NCBI GenBank assembly: GCA_030066685.1
Contig: JASJBF010000051.1
Span: 1-64,000, forward strand
DNA: 64,000 nucleotides
Source of the DNA: Kiloniellales bacterium
Lineage (GTDB): Bacteria > Pseudomonadota > Alphaproteobacteria > Kiloniellales > JAKSBE01
Direction: 5' to 3'
The notes beneath the pieces were generated by a model. That model did no database searches and was not told where the DNA came from. It saw only the letters and a program-made list of their open reading frames with translations. A program made the translations under genes and the position numbers. Shown here piece by piece: positions 1 through 7,362 of the stretch. Position 1 is the first letter of the stretch. Each line of letters starts with the position of its first letter.

Positions 1-13
1 GGCGGCGGCGCCC

Positions 14-598
14 TCATCGCCGGGGCTTCCACTGATTGGCCCGCTCGTTCCGCGCGGCTCGGCGCGCAGTCTCTTCGACGCGTCTGGCCCGCGTCTCCGG
101 TCGCTTTGCCTGGGCGATCCACTCCAGGATGCCCCGCTTCACCGAGCGCGGAAAGGCCTCGAAGTTGGACGCGGCCGGCGGGCGGCCGGCAAGGGCCGCG
201 GCCAGGTCGGCGGGGACCGCCAAGGCTTCGACGGCGTCGAGCCTGGTCCAGCCGCCGTTCGCCTTGGCCGCCTTGATCGCGGCGAGCCCCACAGGGGTGA
301 TCTGGCCCGCAGCGATCATCTTGAGCGCCCGTTCCTAGTTGGCCTTCGACCAGGCGCTCTTCGGCTTTCGTGGCGAGAGCCGCAGCATGGTCCGGTCCCC
401 GTTGAGGGCGCGGGGCAGGCTGTCCACCCGGCCGAAGCAGAGCGCCTCCTCGACGATGTCATCGTAGGGAACGTGGTGGGGCGAGCCCTTCCTGAAGCTG
501 ACCAGCCAGATGCTGTCGGCTTGCCCGTGGTGCTCGACGAGCCAAGCCCGCCACGCCGCGCGGCTTCTGCTCTCGACCTTCGGAAAGTCGTCGGCCAT
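14..598 (-). pseudogene. YdeI/OmpD-associated family protein, interrupted by one in-frame amber codon
   Basis: Two reading frames in the same phase together make one YdeI/OmpD-associated family protein of about 194 residues. The first half (598 to 335, 87 aa) carries the family's N-terminal part ending in SAWSKAN. A TAG follows at 337-335, then five codons (ERALK), then the second half from 319 (101 aa), which ends in the typical RANQWKPRR tail. Relatives read through this point with a charged residue, so a single base change from AAG or GAG to TAG explains the break. Nothing else is disrupted, so the lesion looks recent. The family is poorly understood and is linked to bacteriocin protection or envelope stress only by annotation. 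Readthrough or a sequencing error remains possible. Confidence 0.8.
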
Positions 599-1040
599 GG
601 CAGAAAGTTTACCTTATTCTATGGGAACGTCCTTCTGCATTCCCATCGCGTCGGGCCGAAGCCCGCCATAAAGGATCGCTTTTCCAAGGGTTTCGAGGCC
701 GCTTGGCCGGCTTCGGCGCTGGGTGAAAAACCTGCAAAACGGGCGGCGTCCCTTTACTCTTTCTTAACCATGGAGGCTTAGTTTGATCCACGGAGCGCAA
801 CGCGCTCCCCTCCCTCCCTCCCTAAGACCAAGATGAAAGCCCCGCCCCCCTCCCCGGCGGGGCTTTCGCTTTTGGGACGCGGCGCCGAGCACGGCCGGAA
901 CCGCGGCGTCCGGCGGGCGCCCGGCTCGAGGCGCGGGTCCGCGCGCCGGCCCTGGGCCTCCACCCGTCAGCGTTAAGGGGCTGGTAGGGAGTCTCTGCAA
1001 TTCTATCCTTTGGAGTAATACCAAATGGGAGCCTCTGCGC
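599..1040. other. Intergenic region, no gene supported
   Basis: Several short frames cross this 442-base stretch, but none has a recognisable domain, a good ribosome binding site or neighbour-like composition. The only clear structure is the GC-rich hairpin at 836-866. A GGGAG ribosome binding site at about 1027-1031 belongs to the next gene. Confidence 0.5.
836..866. terminator. Rho-independent terminator-like hairpin
   Basis: Perfect 11-bp stem AAAGCCCCGCC (836-846) and GGCGGGGCTTT (856-866) with a 9-base loop, followed on the + strand by CGCTTTTG. The AAA/TTT flanks make it usable in both directions. No gene immediately upstream is convincing, so the served transcript is unknown. Confidence 0.5.
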
Positions 1041-1859
1041 GTGCAGAGTTCCAGGCAGATCCTCTTGGTCGCGAGCGAAGCGGACCTGGTCCGGCGGGTC
1101 ACCGAGAGCCTGTGCGCGGACCGGCCATCTCAGGCTCCCTTGCCGGCGCTCGAGATCCGCAGCCGCTCGAGCCTTGCCGAAGCCGCGGCCGCCTGCGAGG
1201 CCCAGGCCTGGGACCTGCTGCTGCTCGATCTCGAAGCCCTGGGCCGCGGCGCGGCGCCTGACGCGCTGCTGCTCGATCACCGGGCGCCCCTGGTTGCCTT
1301 CCGGGGCGTCGGGGACCTTTCTGGCCTGCGGCAGGCGGTCGGCGCCGCCCTGGCGCGCCGGCCGCTCGACGCCCAGAGCATCCGCCGGGCGCTCTACGAC
1401 GACTTCACGGGCCTGCCGACCCAGGCGCTGCTGATCGACCTGGTCAACCAGGCGGTGGCGCGGGCCCAGCGCAGCGGCCTCTTCGTGGCCCTGGTTCCCT
1501 TCTCCCTGCACGGGCTGGAGGACTGCGAGGACCGCTTCGATCTCGCCAAGGTCGAGAAGATTTACAAGGCCCTTCTCGGGCGGCTGACCGGCTCGCTCCG
1601 GAGCAGCGACGTCGTCGCCCACTTCGGCGGCACGGACTTCGCGATCCTGATGGAAGTCCGCAACGGCTATGACGACGCGGTGCTGGTCGCGGAGCGCGTC
1701 CGCGAGATCATGACCGACGGCTTCGTCTTCGGCGAGGCCCTGCTCGAGATCACCATGAGCCTCAGCGGCCCGGTGCTCTGCGAGGCCCCGATCGACGATC
1801 TGGCACCCCTCCTGCGACAGGCCGAGGCTGCCGATCGGCTCTCCGCCTCCGCGGCCTGA
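1041..1859 (+). CDS. Response regulator-like protein with degenerate GGDEF domain
   Basis: 272 aa, GTG start preceded by GGGAG about nine bases upstream. The first ~110 residues look like a divergent receiver-type domain (ILLVASEADLVRRV near the start, then WDLLLLDLEA). A GGDEF-type domain follows: DDFTGLPTQALLIDLVNQ matches the usual DPLTGLPNR entry of diguanylate cyclases, and HFGGTDFAILME sits where RLGGDEFAVLL is expected. The signature is GGTDF instead of GGDEF, so the metal/catalytic acidic pair is damaged and diguanylate cyclase activity is unlikely. It may instead bind nucleotide or act as a protein-protein module. It stands alone, with no kinase next to it. Confidence 0.65.
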   Translation: MQSSRQILLVASEADLVRRVTESLCADRPSQAPLPALEIRSRSSLAEAAAACEAQAWDLLLLDLEALGRGAAPDALLLDHRAPLVAFRGVGDLSGLRQAVGAALARRPLDAQSIRRALYDDFTGLPTQALLIDLVNQAVARAQRSGLFVALVPFSLHGLEDCEDRFDLAKVEKIYKALLGRLTGSLRSSDVVAHFGGTDFAILMEVRNGYDDAVLVAERVREIMTDGFVFGEALLEITMSLSGPVLCEAPIDDLAPLLRQAEAADRLSASAA

Positions 1860-1925
1860 GGCCTTCCGAGACCTCCGGCCCGGCGCAGAGGCGCCGGAAT
1901 GACGCCGGAGTCCTTCTCGCGCGAT

Positions 1926-1939
1926 TTGACTCAGCTCAA
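1926..1939. promoter_or_regulatory. FNR/Dnr-type box candidate
   Basis: TTGAC-TCAG-CTCAA differs at one position from TTGAC-N4-GTCAA and at two from the FNR consensus TTGAT-N4-ATCAA. It lies about 65 bases upstream of a NapF-like ferredoxin gene, a sensible target for an oxygen- or NO-sensing CRP/FNR-family regulator. The regulator itself is not in the window. Confidence 0.45.
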
Positions 1940-2004
1940 GGACGCCGCCATCCTACTCGGGTCTTATTGAGACTGGATTTCATTTGCAGCGGGTTCGATT
2001 TGAG

Positions 2005-2244
2005 ATGTCGGTAAAGGGCGTCAGCGAGGTCGCAGGGGCCTTCCTCGGGCTCAAGGACGATTGCCTGGGCATGCAGGGCCTGCGCTGCCGGGCCTGCGCC
2101 GAGGCCTGCAGCGCCGGGGCGATCCGTTTCCGCAGCTTCGCCGGCGGCTACGCCCACCCGGAGCATGACCCGACGATCTGCGACGGCTGCGGCGCCTGCC
2201 TGGCCGCCTGTCCCCTGCGTTCCAACTCCGAGGCCGCGGCCTAG
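2005..2244 (+). CDS. NapF-like di-[4Fe-4S] mini-ferredoxin
   Basis: 79 aa from ATG 2005; a TTG at 1984 in the same frame would add seven residues. Two iron-sulfur cysteine sets are visible. Cys20-x7-Cys28-x2-Cys31-x3-Cys35 is the unusual spacing of the middle cluster in NapF. Cys59-x2-Cys62-x2-Cys65-x3-Cys69-Pro is a standard [4Fe-4S] motif. The linking IRFRSFAGG...HP segment is also NapF-like. Full NapF is about twice as long with an additional N-terminal cluster, so this is a stand-alone C-terminal part. NapF helps maturation of periplasmic nitrate reductase NapA, but no nap genes are nearby, so the role here (electron carrier or maturation factor) is inference. An FNR-like box lies upstream. 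Confidence 0.7.
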   Translation: MSVKGVSEVAGAFLGLKDDCLGMQGLRCRACAEACSAGAIRFRSFAGGYAHPEHDPTICDGCGACLAACPLRSNSEAAA

Positions 2245-2330
2245 GCCACTCCGGGCTCTTCCGGACTCCAGGCAGGCTTTGCAGAGGTGCGCTTCAGCCC
2301 GACGCCGCCGACCGGAGCGCAGACCAAGCC

Positions 2331-3143
2331 ATGATCGCTTCAGATGACACCGCCGCCATCGGCGTCGACACCGAGGCCCGCGCCGAGATCGAGCGCCGAC
2401 TGGCCGCGATCGAGGCGGAGGAGGGGGTGGAAATCCTCTTCGCCGTCGAGTCGGGCTCCCGGGCCTGGGGCTTCGCCTCGCCCGACAGCGACTACGACGC
2501 CCGCTTCGTCTACCGCCATCCGCCGGCCTGGTACCTCTCGGTCCGCGAGGCGCGGGACGTGATAGACCGGCCGATCCTGGACGACTACGACGTCAACGGC
2601 TGGGACCTGAGGAAGGCGCTGCGCCTCTTGATGAAGTCCAACCCGCCGCTCTACGAATGGCTGCGCTCGCCCGTCGTCTATCGCGACCGCGACGGCTTCC
2701 GAGCGGCCCTGGCCGGCCTGGCCGAGGCGCACTACGCGCGGCGGGCCCTGGCCCATCACTACCGGAACATCGCCGGCGGCCACTGGCGCCGCGGCTTCCA
2801 GGGCCGCGACCGCGTGAAGCGGAAGAAGTACCTCTACATCCTCCGCGCCCTGCTGGCGATCGGCTGGCTGCGCCGGCACGAAAGCCTGCCGCCGATGAAC
2901 TTCCAGGAGCTGATGGCCGGGCAGTCGCTATCCGCCGACTTCGTCGCCGCGGCCGAGTCGCTGATCGCCGAAAAGGCCGCCACGCCGGAGCTGGGCGAGG
3001 CGCCGCCGATTCCGGCCCTCGACGCCTGGATCCTGGCGGCGCTCGAGGCCGCCGAGGGCTTCTGCCAGTCGCTGCCGCCCAGGCCGCCGGACCTCGAAGC
3101 GGTGGACGCCTTCTTCCGGCGCTGGGCCGGCGTCAGCGCCTAG
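2331..3143 (+). CDS. RlaP/YcgL-family predicted nucleotidyltransferase
   Basis: 270 aa. The N-terminal region has the DNA polymerase beta-type nucleotidyltransferase signature GSRAWGFASPDSDYD at about residues 44-58, where G-S and the two acidic residues of D-x-D bind metal and NTP. The next part, with YEWLRSPVVYR and an all-helical C-terminus, matches the PF10127 family (YcgL of Bacillus; RlaP beside RNA ligases). The biochemical role is not established; RNA-repair links come from gene neighbourhoods elsewhere. No RNA ligase is seen here. The stop codon TAG is supplied by the left edge of a dispersed repeat (3140-3246), so the last residues could differ from those of relatives. Confidence 0.8.
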   Translation: MIASDDTAAIGVDTEARAEIERRLAAIEAEEGVEILFAVESGSRAWGFASPDSDYDARFVYRHPPAWYLSVREARDVIDRPILDDYDVNGWDLRKALRLLMKSNPPLYEWLRSPVVYRDRDGFRAALAGLAEAHYARRALAHHYRNIAGGHWRRGFQGRDRVKRKKYLYILRALLAIGWLRRHESLPPMNFQELMAGQSLSADFVAAAESLIAEKAATPELGEAPPIPALDAWILAALEAAEGFCQSLPPRPPDLEAVDAFFRRWAGVSA

Positions 3144-3246
3144 ATCAAACTGCGCTCAATTGAAATCAATTGAGCGCAGCTGATTTGATCTATTCCATAT
3201 AAATAGAGCAGCTTATCTGCGTTCGAATCAACGCAGGCTGTTCTAG
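3140..3246. repeat. Two-hairpin dispersed repeat, copy 1
   Basis: About 107 bases, aligned without gaps to 8130-8236 with about 14 mismatches (87% identity); the first 23 bases are identical. The first hairpin is a perfect 13-bp stem CTGCGCTCAATTG (3150-3162) and CAATTGAGCGCAG (3167-3179) with loop AAAT, flanked by GATCAAA (3143-3149) and TTTGATC (3184-3190). The second hairpin is CTGCGTT (3217-3223) and AACGCAG (3230-3236). The element is much more AT-rich than its surroundings. It starts CTAG, which includes the stop codon of the nucleotidyltransferase gene, and ends near another CTAG. No ORF lies inside, so it would be a non-autonomous element or a folded RNA 3' end. Confidence 0.85.
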
Positions 3247-3424
3247 CATGCTGTGACACCGGGCTTCAGCGTCTTCCGATCGGTCACGCAAGACCGTATC
3301 GACAGCCGCCGGTTGGCCGAGTGGAAGGAAGGAACGACAGGCCTAGACTTGCTGCCCTCCACTCAGTCTGTAGGGGCTTGGTGATGGCGTCTTCTTTCGT
3401 CTTGCAGTCCAGGGAGCCGGGGAC

Positions 3425-4198
3425 TCAGGAACCAGCGTTGTCGCGGGTGAGGATCGAGCGCACGGCTTCGATCAGCTTTTCTTGGACGGCAGTGGGTTTG
3501 CCCCGTGTCACCAAGAACATCGGCTGCTCGATGATCCGGTCGGATCTCAGTGGGAAGACGCTGTTGTTGACGGCTGCGCTTGCCGCGATGCCGATGGCAT
3601 TGGGCAACTGCGAGACGGCGAATACGACTTGGTTGCCGGACTGCACGAACTTCGAAACGGCCAAGACGTCACCCCATTCGCCGATCGTCTTTTCGACCAT
3701 GGTCCGGATTCCACCGCCCTGCGGCTCGGCGATGATCTCGATCTCCATGTTCGGGCCGCCCAGTTGGCTCCAGAACTTGATTCGCCCGGCCAGAATGTCG
3801 GTGATCTGCTCGAAGGTCAGCTCCTTGACCGGGTTGGAGGGATGAACGATGAAGGCCACGCTGGTCTTGCCGATGTCGTGCGCCTGCAGCTTTCGCCCGT
3901 CCACCGCTCCCGGGTTCTTGGTGTTGAGCTTCCGGACAACCTCCGCCAAGGGTGCCGAGACAGCCGCGACATCCGCTTCTCCCCGGTGCAGGGATAGGAC
4001 GCTGTTGCCGCTTCCGATGGAGCGCACGTTCAGCGTGATGCCGGCAAGCGTCTCGATCCGCGATTTGTAGGGCAGCAGAACCGCGTTCGCGACCGTGGTT
4101 GAGCTGGCGATCGATGTCTCCGCGGCATCGCCGCGCTCGGTCGCGCCAAGGAGAACCAGAAATGCGGCCACCGCCGTGATCAGCCCTCGCCAGATCAT
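3425..4198 (-). CDS. PstS-like periplasmic substrate-binding protein (paralogue A)
   Basis: 257 aa. The start ATG at 4198 is chosen because GGAGG lies eight bases upstream and a signal peptide (MIWRG...LLGATERGDA) follows directly. The mature protein is a PBP-like fold of the phosphate-binding type (PF12849 class): SSTTVANAVLLPY near the N-terminus, then IGSGNSVLSLHRGEADVAAVS, the VHPSNPVKELTFEQITDILAGRI segment typical of PstS relatives, and GGGIRTMVEKTIGEWGD. It is strikingly similar to the next gene (4691-5464), also 257 aa, so the two are tandem duplicates. No permease or ATPase is present, so a role as an orphan binding protein or sensor is as likely as transport. A palindrome TGTTTC-G-GAAACA lies at 4329-4341 upstream. 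Confidence 0.85.
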   Translation of the reverse strand: MIWRGLITAVAAFLVLLGATERGDAAETSIASSTTVANAVLLPYKSRIETLAGITLNVRSIGSGNSVLSLHRGEADVAAVSAPLAEVVRKLNTKNPGAVDGRKLQAHDIGKTSVAFIVHPSNPVKELTFEQITDILAGRIKFWSQLGGPNMEIEIIAEPQGGGIRTMVEKTIGEWGDVLAVSKFVQSGNQVVFAVSQLPNAIGIAASAAVNNSVFPLRSDRIIEQPMFLVTRGKPTAVQEKLIEAVRSILTRDNAGS

Positions 4199-4690
4199 GA
4201 TCTTTACCTCCAGCTCTGAAGGACTTTGGTGCCGTCCCGTTTCGGAATGGGTTTGGTGTTGAAGCCGTTCGCCCTGGAACCGCCGGTGATCAGAGGATCG
4301 CCGATCAGCACTGAAGATGCCGTTAAAATGTTTCGGAAACACTACACGTTATGGTTTGGCGATAGTCAGCTTCTTCAAGCTTCGCCTCAAGATGTGGCCA
4401 GTTAATCCATTGAGGAACTTATGCAAGTTCGTTGATCCAGGGTTACGGCTGGAGTCGCCGTACCGCCCCAGATAGAGGTGATCCCACTTCGGCGCTGGCC
4501 GCCCGGAGGCTCTCTTCCCCATCTTTGAAGACACAGGGGTTGATGGAAAGTGCTTGCGCTACGATCACGGCAAGGACAAGGCCGCGACGGCAAGCTCTTC
4601 CGCCGCGGCCCCTCCTCCTTGGCTTCGTTCCTCCTTGGTCTTGCTTCTCCCTCGTCTTCGCTTTCTTGGGCTTTCGGTTTTGGTGCTCGG
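4199..4690. other. Intergenic region with upstream palindrome, no gene supported
   Basis: This region between the tandem binding-protein genes contains the perfect 13-base palindrome TGTTTC-G-GAAACA at 4329-4341, about 130 bases upstream of the first gene's start, in a locally AT-rich stretch that probably holds its promoter. Further right is a hairpin downstream of the second gene (listed separately). Short frames here show no domain. Confidence 0.5.
4580..4610 (-). terminator. Terminator-like hairpin after paralogue B
   Basis: Read on the minus strand, GGCCGCGGCG (4610-4601) pairs with CGTCGCGGCC (4589-4580) over 10 bp with one G-U pair and an 11-base loop. TTGTCCTTG follows. The wobble pair works only in the minus-strand RNA. 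It is about 80 bases after the stop codon of the 4691-5464 gene. Confidence 0.4.
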
Positions 4691-5464
4691 TCAGGCGCCG
4701 GCCTTCTTGCCGAGCGACATGGCGCGCACGACCTCGATGAGTTTCTTCATGCGGGCGTCGGGGTCGCCGCGGGTGACCAGGAACAGGGGCTGCTCGATTA
4801 CGCGGTCGGAGTTCAGGACGAAGACGTTGTTGTCGATCGTGGTGTGGCTCGCGATGCCGATGGCGTTGGGCATGCGCGAGACGGCGAAGGCGACCAGCGA
4901 GGCGCTCTGCATGGTGTGCGTCTTGGTCAGGACGTCGCCCCATTCGCCGATGGTCTTCTCGACCATGGTGCGGATGCCGCCGCCGCGCGGCTCCGAGATC
5001 ACCCGGATCGGCATGTTGATCCCGCCGAGCTCGCTCCACAGGGTGATCCGCCCGGCCAGGATGTCGGCGATCTGCTCGAAGCTCAGGTCCTTGACCGGGT
5101 TCGAGGGATGGACCACGAAGGCCACCTTGGTGCTGCCGATGTCGTGCTGCTGCAGGCTGCGGCCGTCGACCGAGCCGGGCCTCTTGGAGTTGAGCCGCTG
5201 GACCACGTCGGCCAGGGGCGCGGAGATCGCCGCGATCTGGGCGCGGCCCTGCATCAGCGCCAGCACGCCGTTGCCGCTGCCGACCGCGTCGACCGCGAGC
5301 CGGAGCCGGGTCCGCTTCTCGATCTGCGACTTGTAGGGCAGCAGGACGGCGTTGGCGACGGTGGTGGAGCTGGCGACCGAGAGCTCCTCCGCCTGGCCCG
5401 GCTGCACGCCGTTGCCGAGGACCATGACGGCGGCCGCAAGGGCCAGCAAGCTGCGTCGGATCAT
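4691..5464 (-). CDS. PstS-like periplasmic substrate-binding protein (paralogue B)
   Basis: 257 aa from ATG 5464, with GGAG ten bases upstream and a signal peptide (MIRRSLLALAAAVMVLG...GQA) directly after. It shares nearly the whole core with paralogue A: SSTTVANAVLLPYKS, GSGN, ISAPLADVV, VAFVVHPSNPVKDLSFEQI, DILAGRI, GGGIRTMVEKTIGEWGD, PNAIGIA and IEQPLFLVTRGDP. These regions line a phosphate-type anion pocket in PstS-like proteins, but no ligand can be assigned. Both copies keep the same length and order, indicating duplication followed by divergence rather than decay. Different upstream palindromes suggest separate regulation. No ABC permease or ATPase lies nearby. Confidence 0.85.
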   Translation of the reverse strand: MIRRSLLALAAAVMVLGNGVQPGQAEELSVASSTTVANAVLLPYKSQIEKRTRLRLAVDAVGSGNGVLALMQGRAQIAAISAPLADVVQRLNSKRPGSVDGRSLQQHDIGSTKVAFVVHPSNPVKDLSFEQIADILAGRITLWSELGGINMPIRVISEPRGGGIRTMVEKTIGEWGDVLTKTHTMQSASLVAFAVSRMPNAIGIASHTTIDNNVFVLNSDRVIEQPLFLVTRGDPDARMKKLIEVVRAMSLGKKAGA

Positions 5465-5589
5465 GCCTTTCCACTCCATCTTCTTGGCCAAAGGCGCGAT
5501 GCCCCGGGTCCGGTGACCCGCCAAGGCCCGCGCGGGCCCGGCGTCGATCGGTTCCTGCAACCGATGGATGGAAGTATAGAGATCCGAGC

Positions 5590-5625
5590 TAACCGCCGGT
5601 TAAATCGGCGATTATCCACTAATCG
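5590..5625. promoter_or_regulatory. Two adjacent palindromes upstream of paralogue B
   Basis: TAACCG-C-CGGTTA (5590-5602) and CGATTA-TCCAC-TAATCG (5609-5625) are perfect inverted repeats placed 126-161 bases upstream of the start codon. They resemble operators of dimeric repressors, but neither matches a motif I can name, and they are not a Pho box. They differ from the palindrome upstream of paralogue A. Confidence 0.4.
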
Positions 5626-5788
5626 ACATCGAGTGAATGTCAAACTTTACTTGAAACAGCGGTGGCGCAGAAAGTCATGCCGGACTCTGTGAAGTCGATC
5701 ACGTCGGGTCGTCTGGCCCTCGATGTGCCGGCGCGGGCGGTGCGGAAAGTCCCGCGGAATCTTCTTGGGACCGCCGGCGGCTCGGGTC

Positions 5789-7240
5789 TCAAGCCCCGGC
5801 AAGCGCCGCCGCCGTCTCCCGGATCACCTGCCACGCCGCCGTGACATGGTCCCGCGTCGTGGTGCGGGCGCCGACGGAGAAGCGGATCGCATAGCGGCCG
5901 CGGACCCGGTTTTGGGTCAGGTAGAGCTTGCCGGAGTCGTTGAGGCGGGTCAGCAGCGCCTCGTTGAGGGCGTCGAGCCGGCCCTCTTCGTCCAGGCCCC
6001 GCGGCCGGTAGCGGAAGGAGAAGAGGGCGAGGGCCGGTGGCGAGGTGATTTCGAAGTCCGGATGGGCCGCGACCTCCTCGGCCAGCTCTTCGGCCCAGGC
6101 GATGTGGTCGGCGATCATCGCCCGCAGGCCCTCGGCGCCGTAGGCGCGCAGCACGAACCAGAGCTTGAGCGCCCGGAAGCGCCGGCCCAGGGGCACGCCC
6201 CAGTCGCGGTAGTCGATCACCGCGCCGGTCTCGGCCGAGGTCAGGTAGGCCGGGTTGATGGCGAAGGTCCGCTTCAGGGCCTCGGCGTCGCGCACCCAGT
6301 GGGCGGTGCAGTCGAAGTTGGTCAGCAGCCACTTGTGCGGGTTCATGGTGACGGAGTCGGCGGCCTCGATGCCCTCGATCATCCAGCGCTGCTCCGGCAG
6401 GATCAAAGCCGAGCCTGCCCAGGCGGCGTCGACGTGGAGGTAGATCCCCTCGCGCCGGCAGAGCGCACCGATCGGCGCCAGCGGATCAACGCCGCCGGTG
6501 CCGGTGCTGCCCAGCGTCGCCACCACGCAGGCCGGGGTGACGCCGGCCGCCCGGTCGGCGGCGACGGCGGCGGCCAGGGCCTCGGGCCGCATCGCGAAGG
6601 CCTCGTCGCAGGCGATCTTGCGCACCGCGGCGCGGCCGTAGCCGGCGATCTTGGCGCCCTTCTCGATCGAGGAATGCGCCTCCTCGGAGACGTAGACCGC
6701 GAGCCGCAGGCCCTCGGCGCCGAGCTCGGCCAGGCCGGCCTCGTTAGTCCGCCAGCCGCTCGCCTTCTCCCGCGCGACCAGCAGGGCGGCCAGGGTCGCG
6801 TCCGAGGCGGTATGCTGGATCACCCCCTGCAGGCCCTCGGGCAGGCCCAGAAGCTGGCGCAGCCAGTCCAGGACCCGGGTCTCCATCTCGGTCGCCGCCG
6901 GCGAGGTCTGCCAGAGCATGCACTGGGCCGCCAGGGTCGCGGTCAGCATCTCGGCCAGGACCGAGGGCGGGCTGGAATTGGCCGGGAAGTAGGCGAAGAA
7001 GCCTGGGTGCTGCCAGTGGGTCATGCCGGGCAGGACCAGGTCCTGGAAGTCCTGGAAGATCGCCTCGATCGGCTCGCCCCGCTCGGGCGCGCCGACCGGC
7101 AGCCTGGCCGCGATCTCCCCCGGTGCGACCTGGGCCCGCACCGGATAGGCCTCGACCCCGGCCAGGTAGTCGGCCATCCAGTCGGCGAAGGCATGGGCCT
7201 GCCGCCGGAACGCCTCGATCTCCATGTCCTCGAACGCCAA
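5789..7240 (-). CDS. Group II PLP-dependent amino acid decarboxylase (aromatic-L-amino-acid type)
   Basis: 483 aa, the usual length of bacterial and animal aromatic amino acid decarboxylases. The PLP lysine sits in MNPHKWLLTNFDCTAHWVRD, the hallmark of this family. HVDAAWAGSA carries the aspartate that pairs with the pyridine nitrogen. The N-terminal MTHWQHPGFFAYFPAN and the LKLWFVLRAYG segment are also conserved. The likely reaction is decarboxylation of an aromatic amino acid (tyrosine, tryptophan or DOPA) to its amine in the cytoplasm; the exact substrate cannot be read. It is transcribed divergently from the HAD hydrolase at 7363. No amine transporter or oxidase is adjacent. Confidence 0.9.
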   Translation of the reverse strand: MAFEDMEIEAFRRQAHAFADWMADYLAGVEAYPVRAQVAPGEIAARLPVGAPERGEPIEAIFQDFQDLVLPGMTHWQHPGFFAYFPANSSPPSVLAEMLTATLAAQCMLWQTSPAATEMETRVLDWLRQLLGLPEGLQGVIQHTASDATLAALLVAREKASGWRTNEAGLAELGAEGLRLAVYVSEEAHSSIEKGAKIAGYGRAAVRKIACDEAFAMRPEALAAAVAADRAAGVTPACVVATLGSTGTGGVDPLAPIGALCRREGIYLHVDAAWAGSALILPEQRWMIEGIEAADSVTMNPHKWLLTNFDCTAHWVRDAEALKRTFAINPAYLTSAETGAVIDYRDWGVPLGRRFRALKLWFVLRAYGAEGLRAMIADHIAWAEELAEEVAAHPDFEITSPPALALFSFRYRPRGLDEEGRLDALNEALLTRLNDSGKLYLTQNRVRGRYAIRFSVGARTTTRDHVTAAWQVIRETAAALAGA

Positions 7241-7362
7241 GCCCCGTCTCCCTCGCTGCCGGACGTCAGATTACGGCGCGATACGGTCGAGGCAAGGACG
7301 ACCGACTCCGCGTCGATGCGCTAGAATCTTCGGCGATCGCTTTCTTGCCCGTGGAGAGGCGG

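Noticed and set aside
3313-3345. tRNA-like D-arm (TTGGCCGAGTGG)
   Set aside because: No anticodon or T arm follows, so a cloverleaf cannot be drawn.
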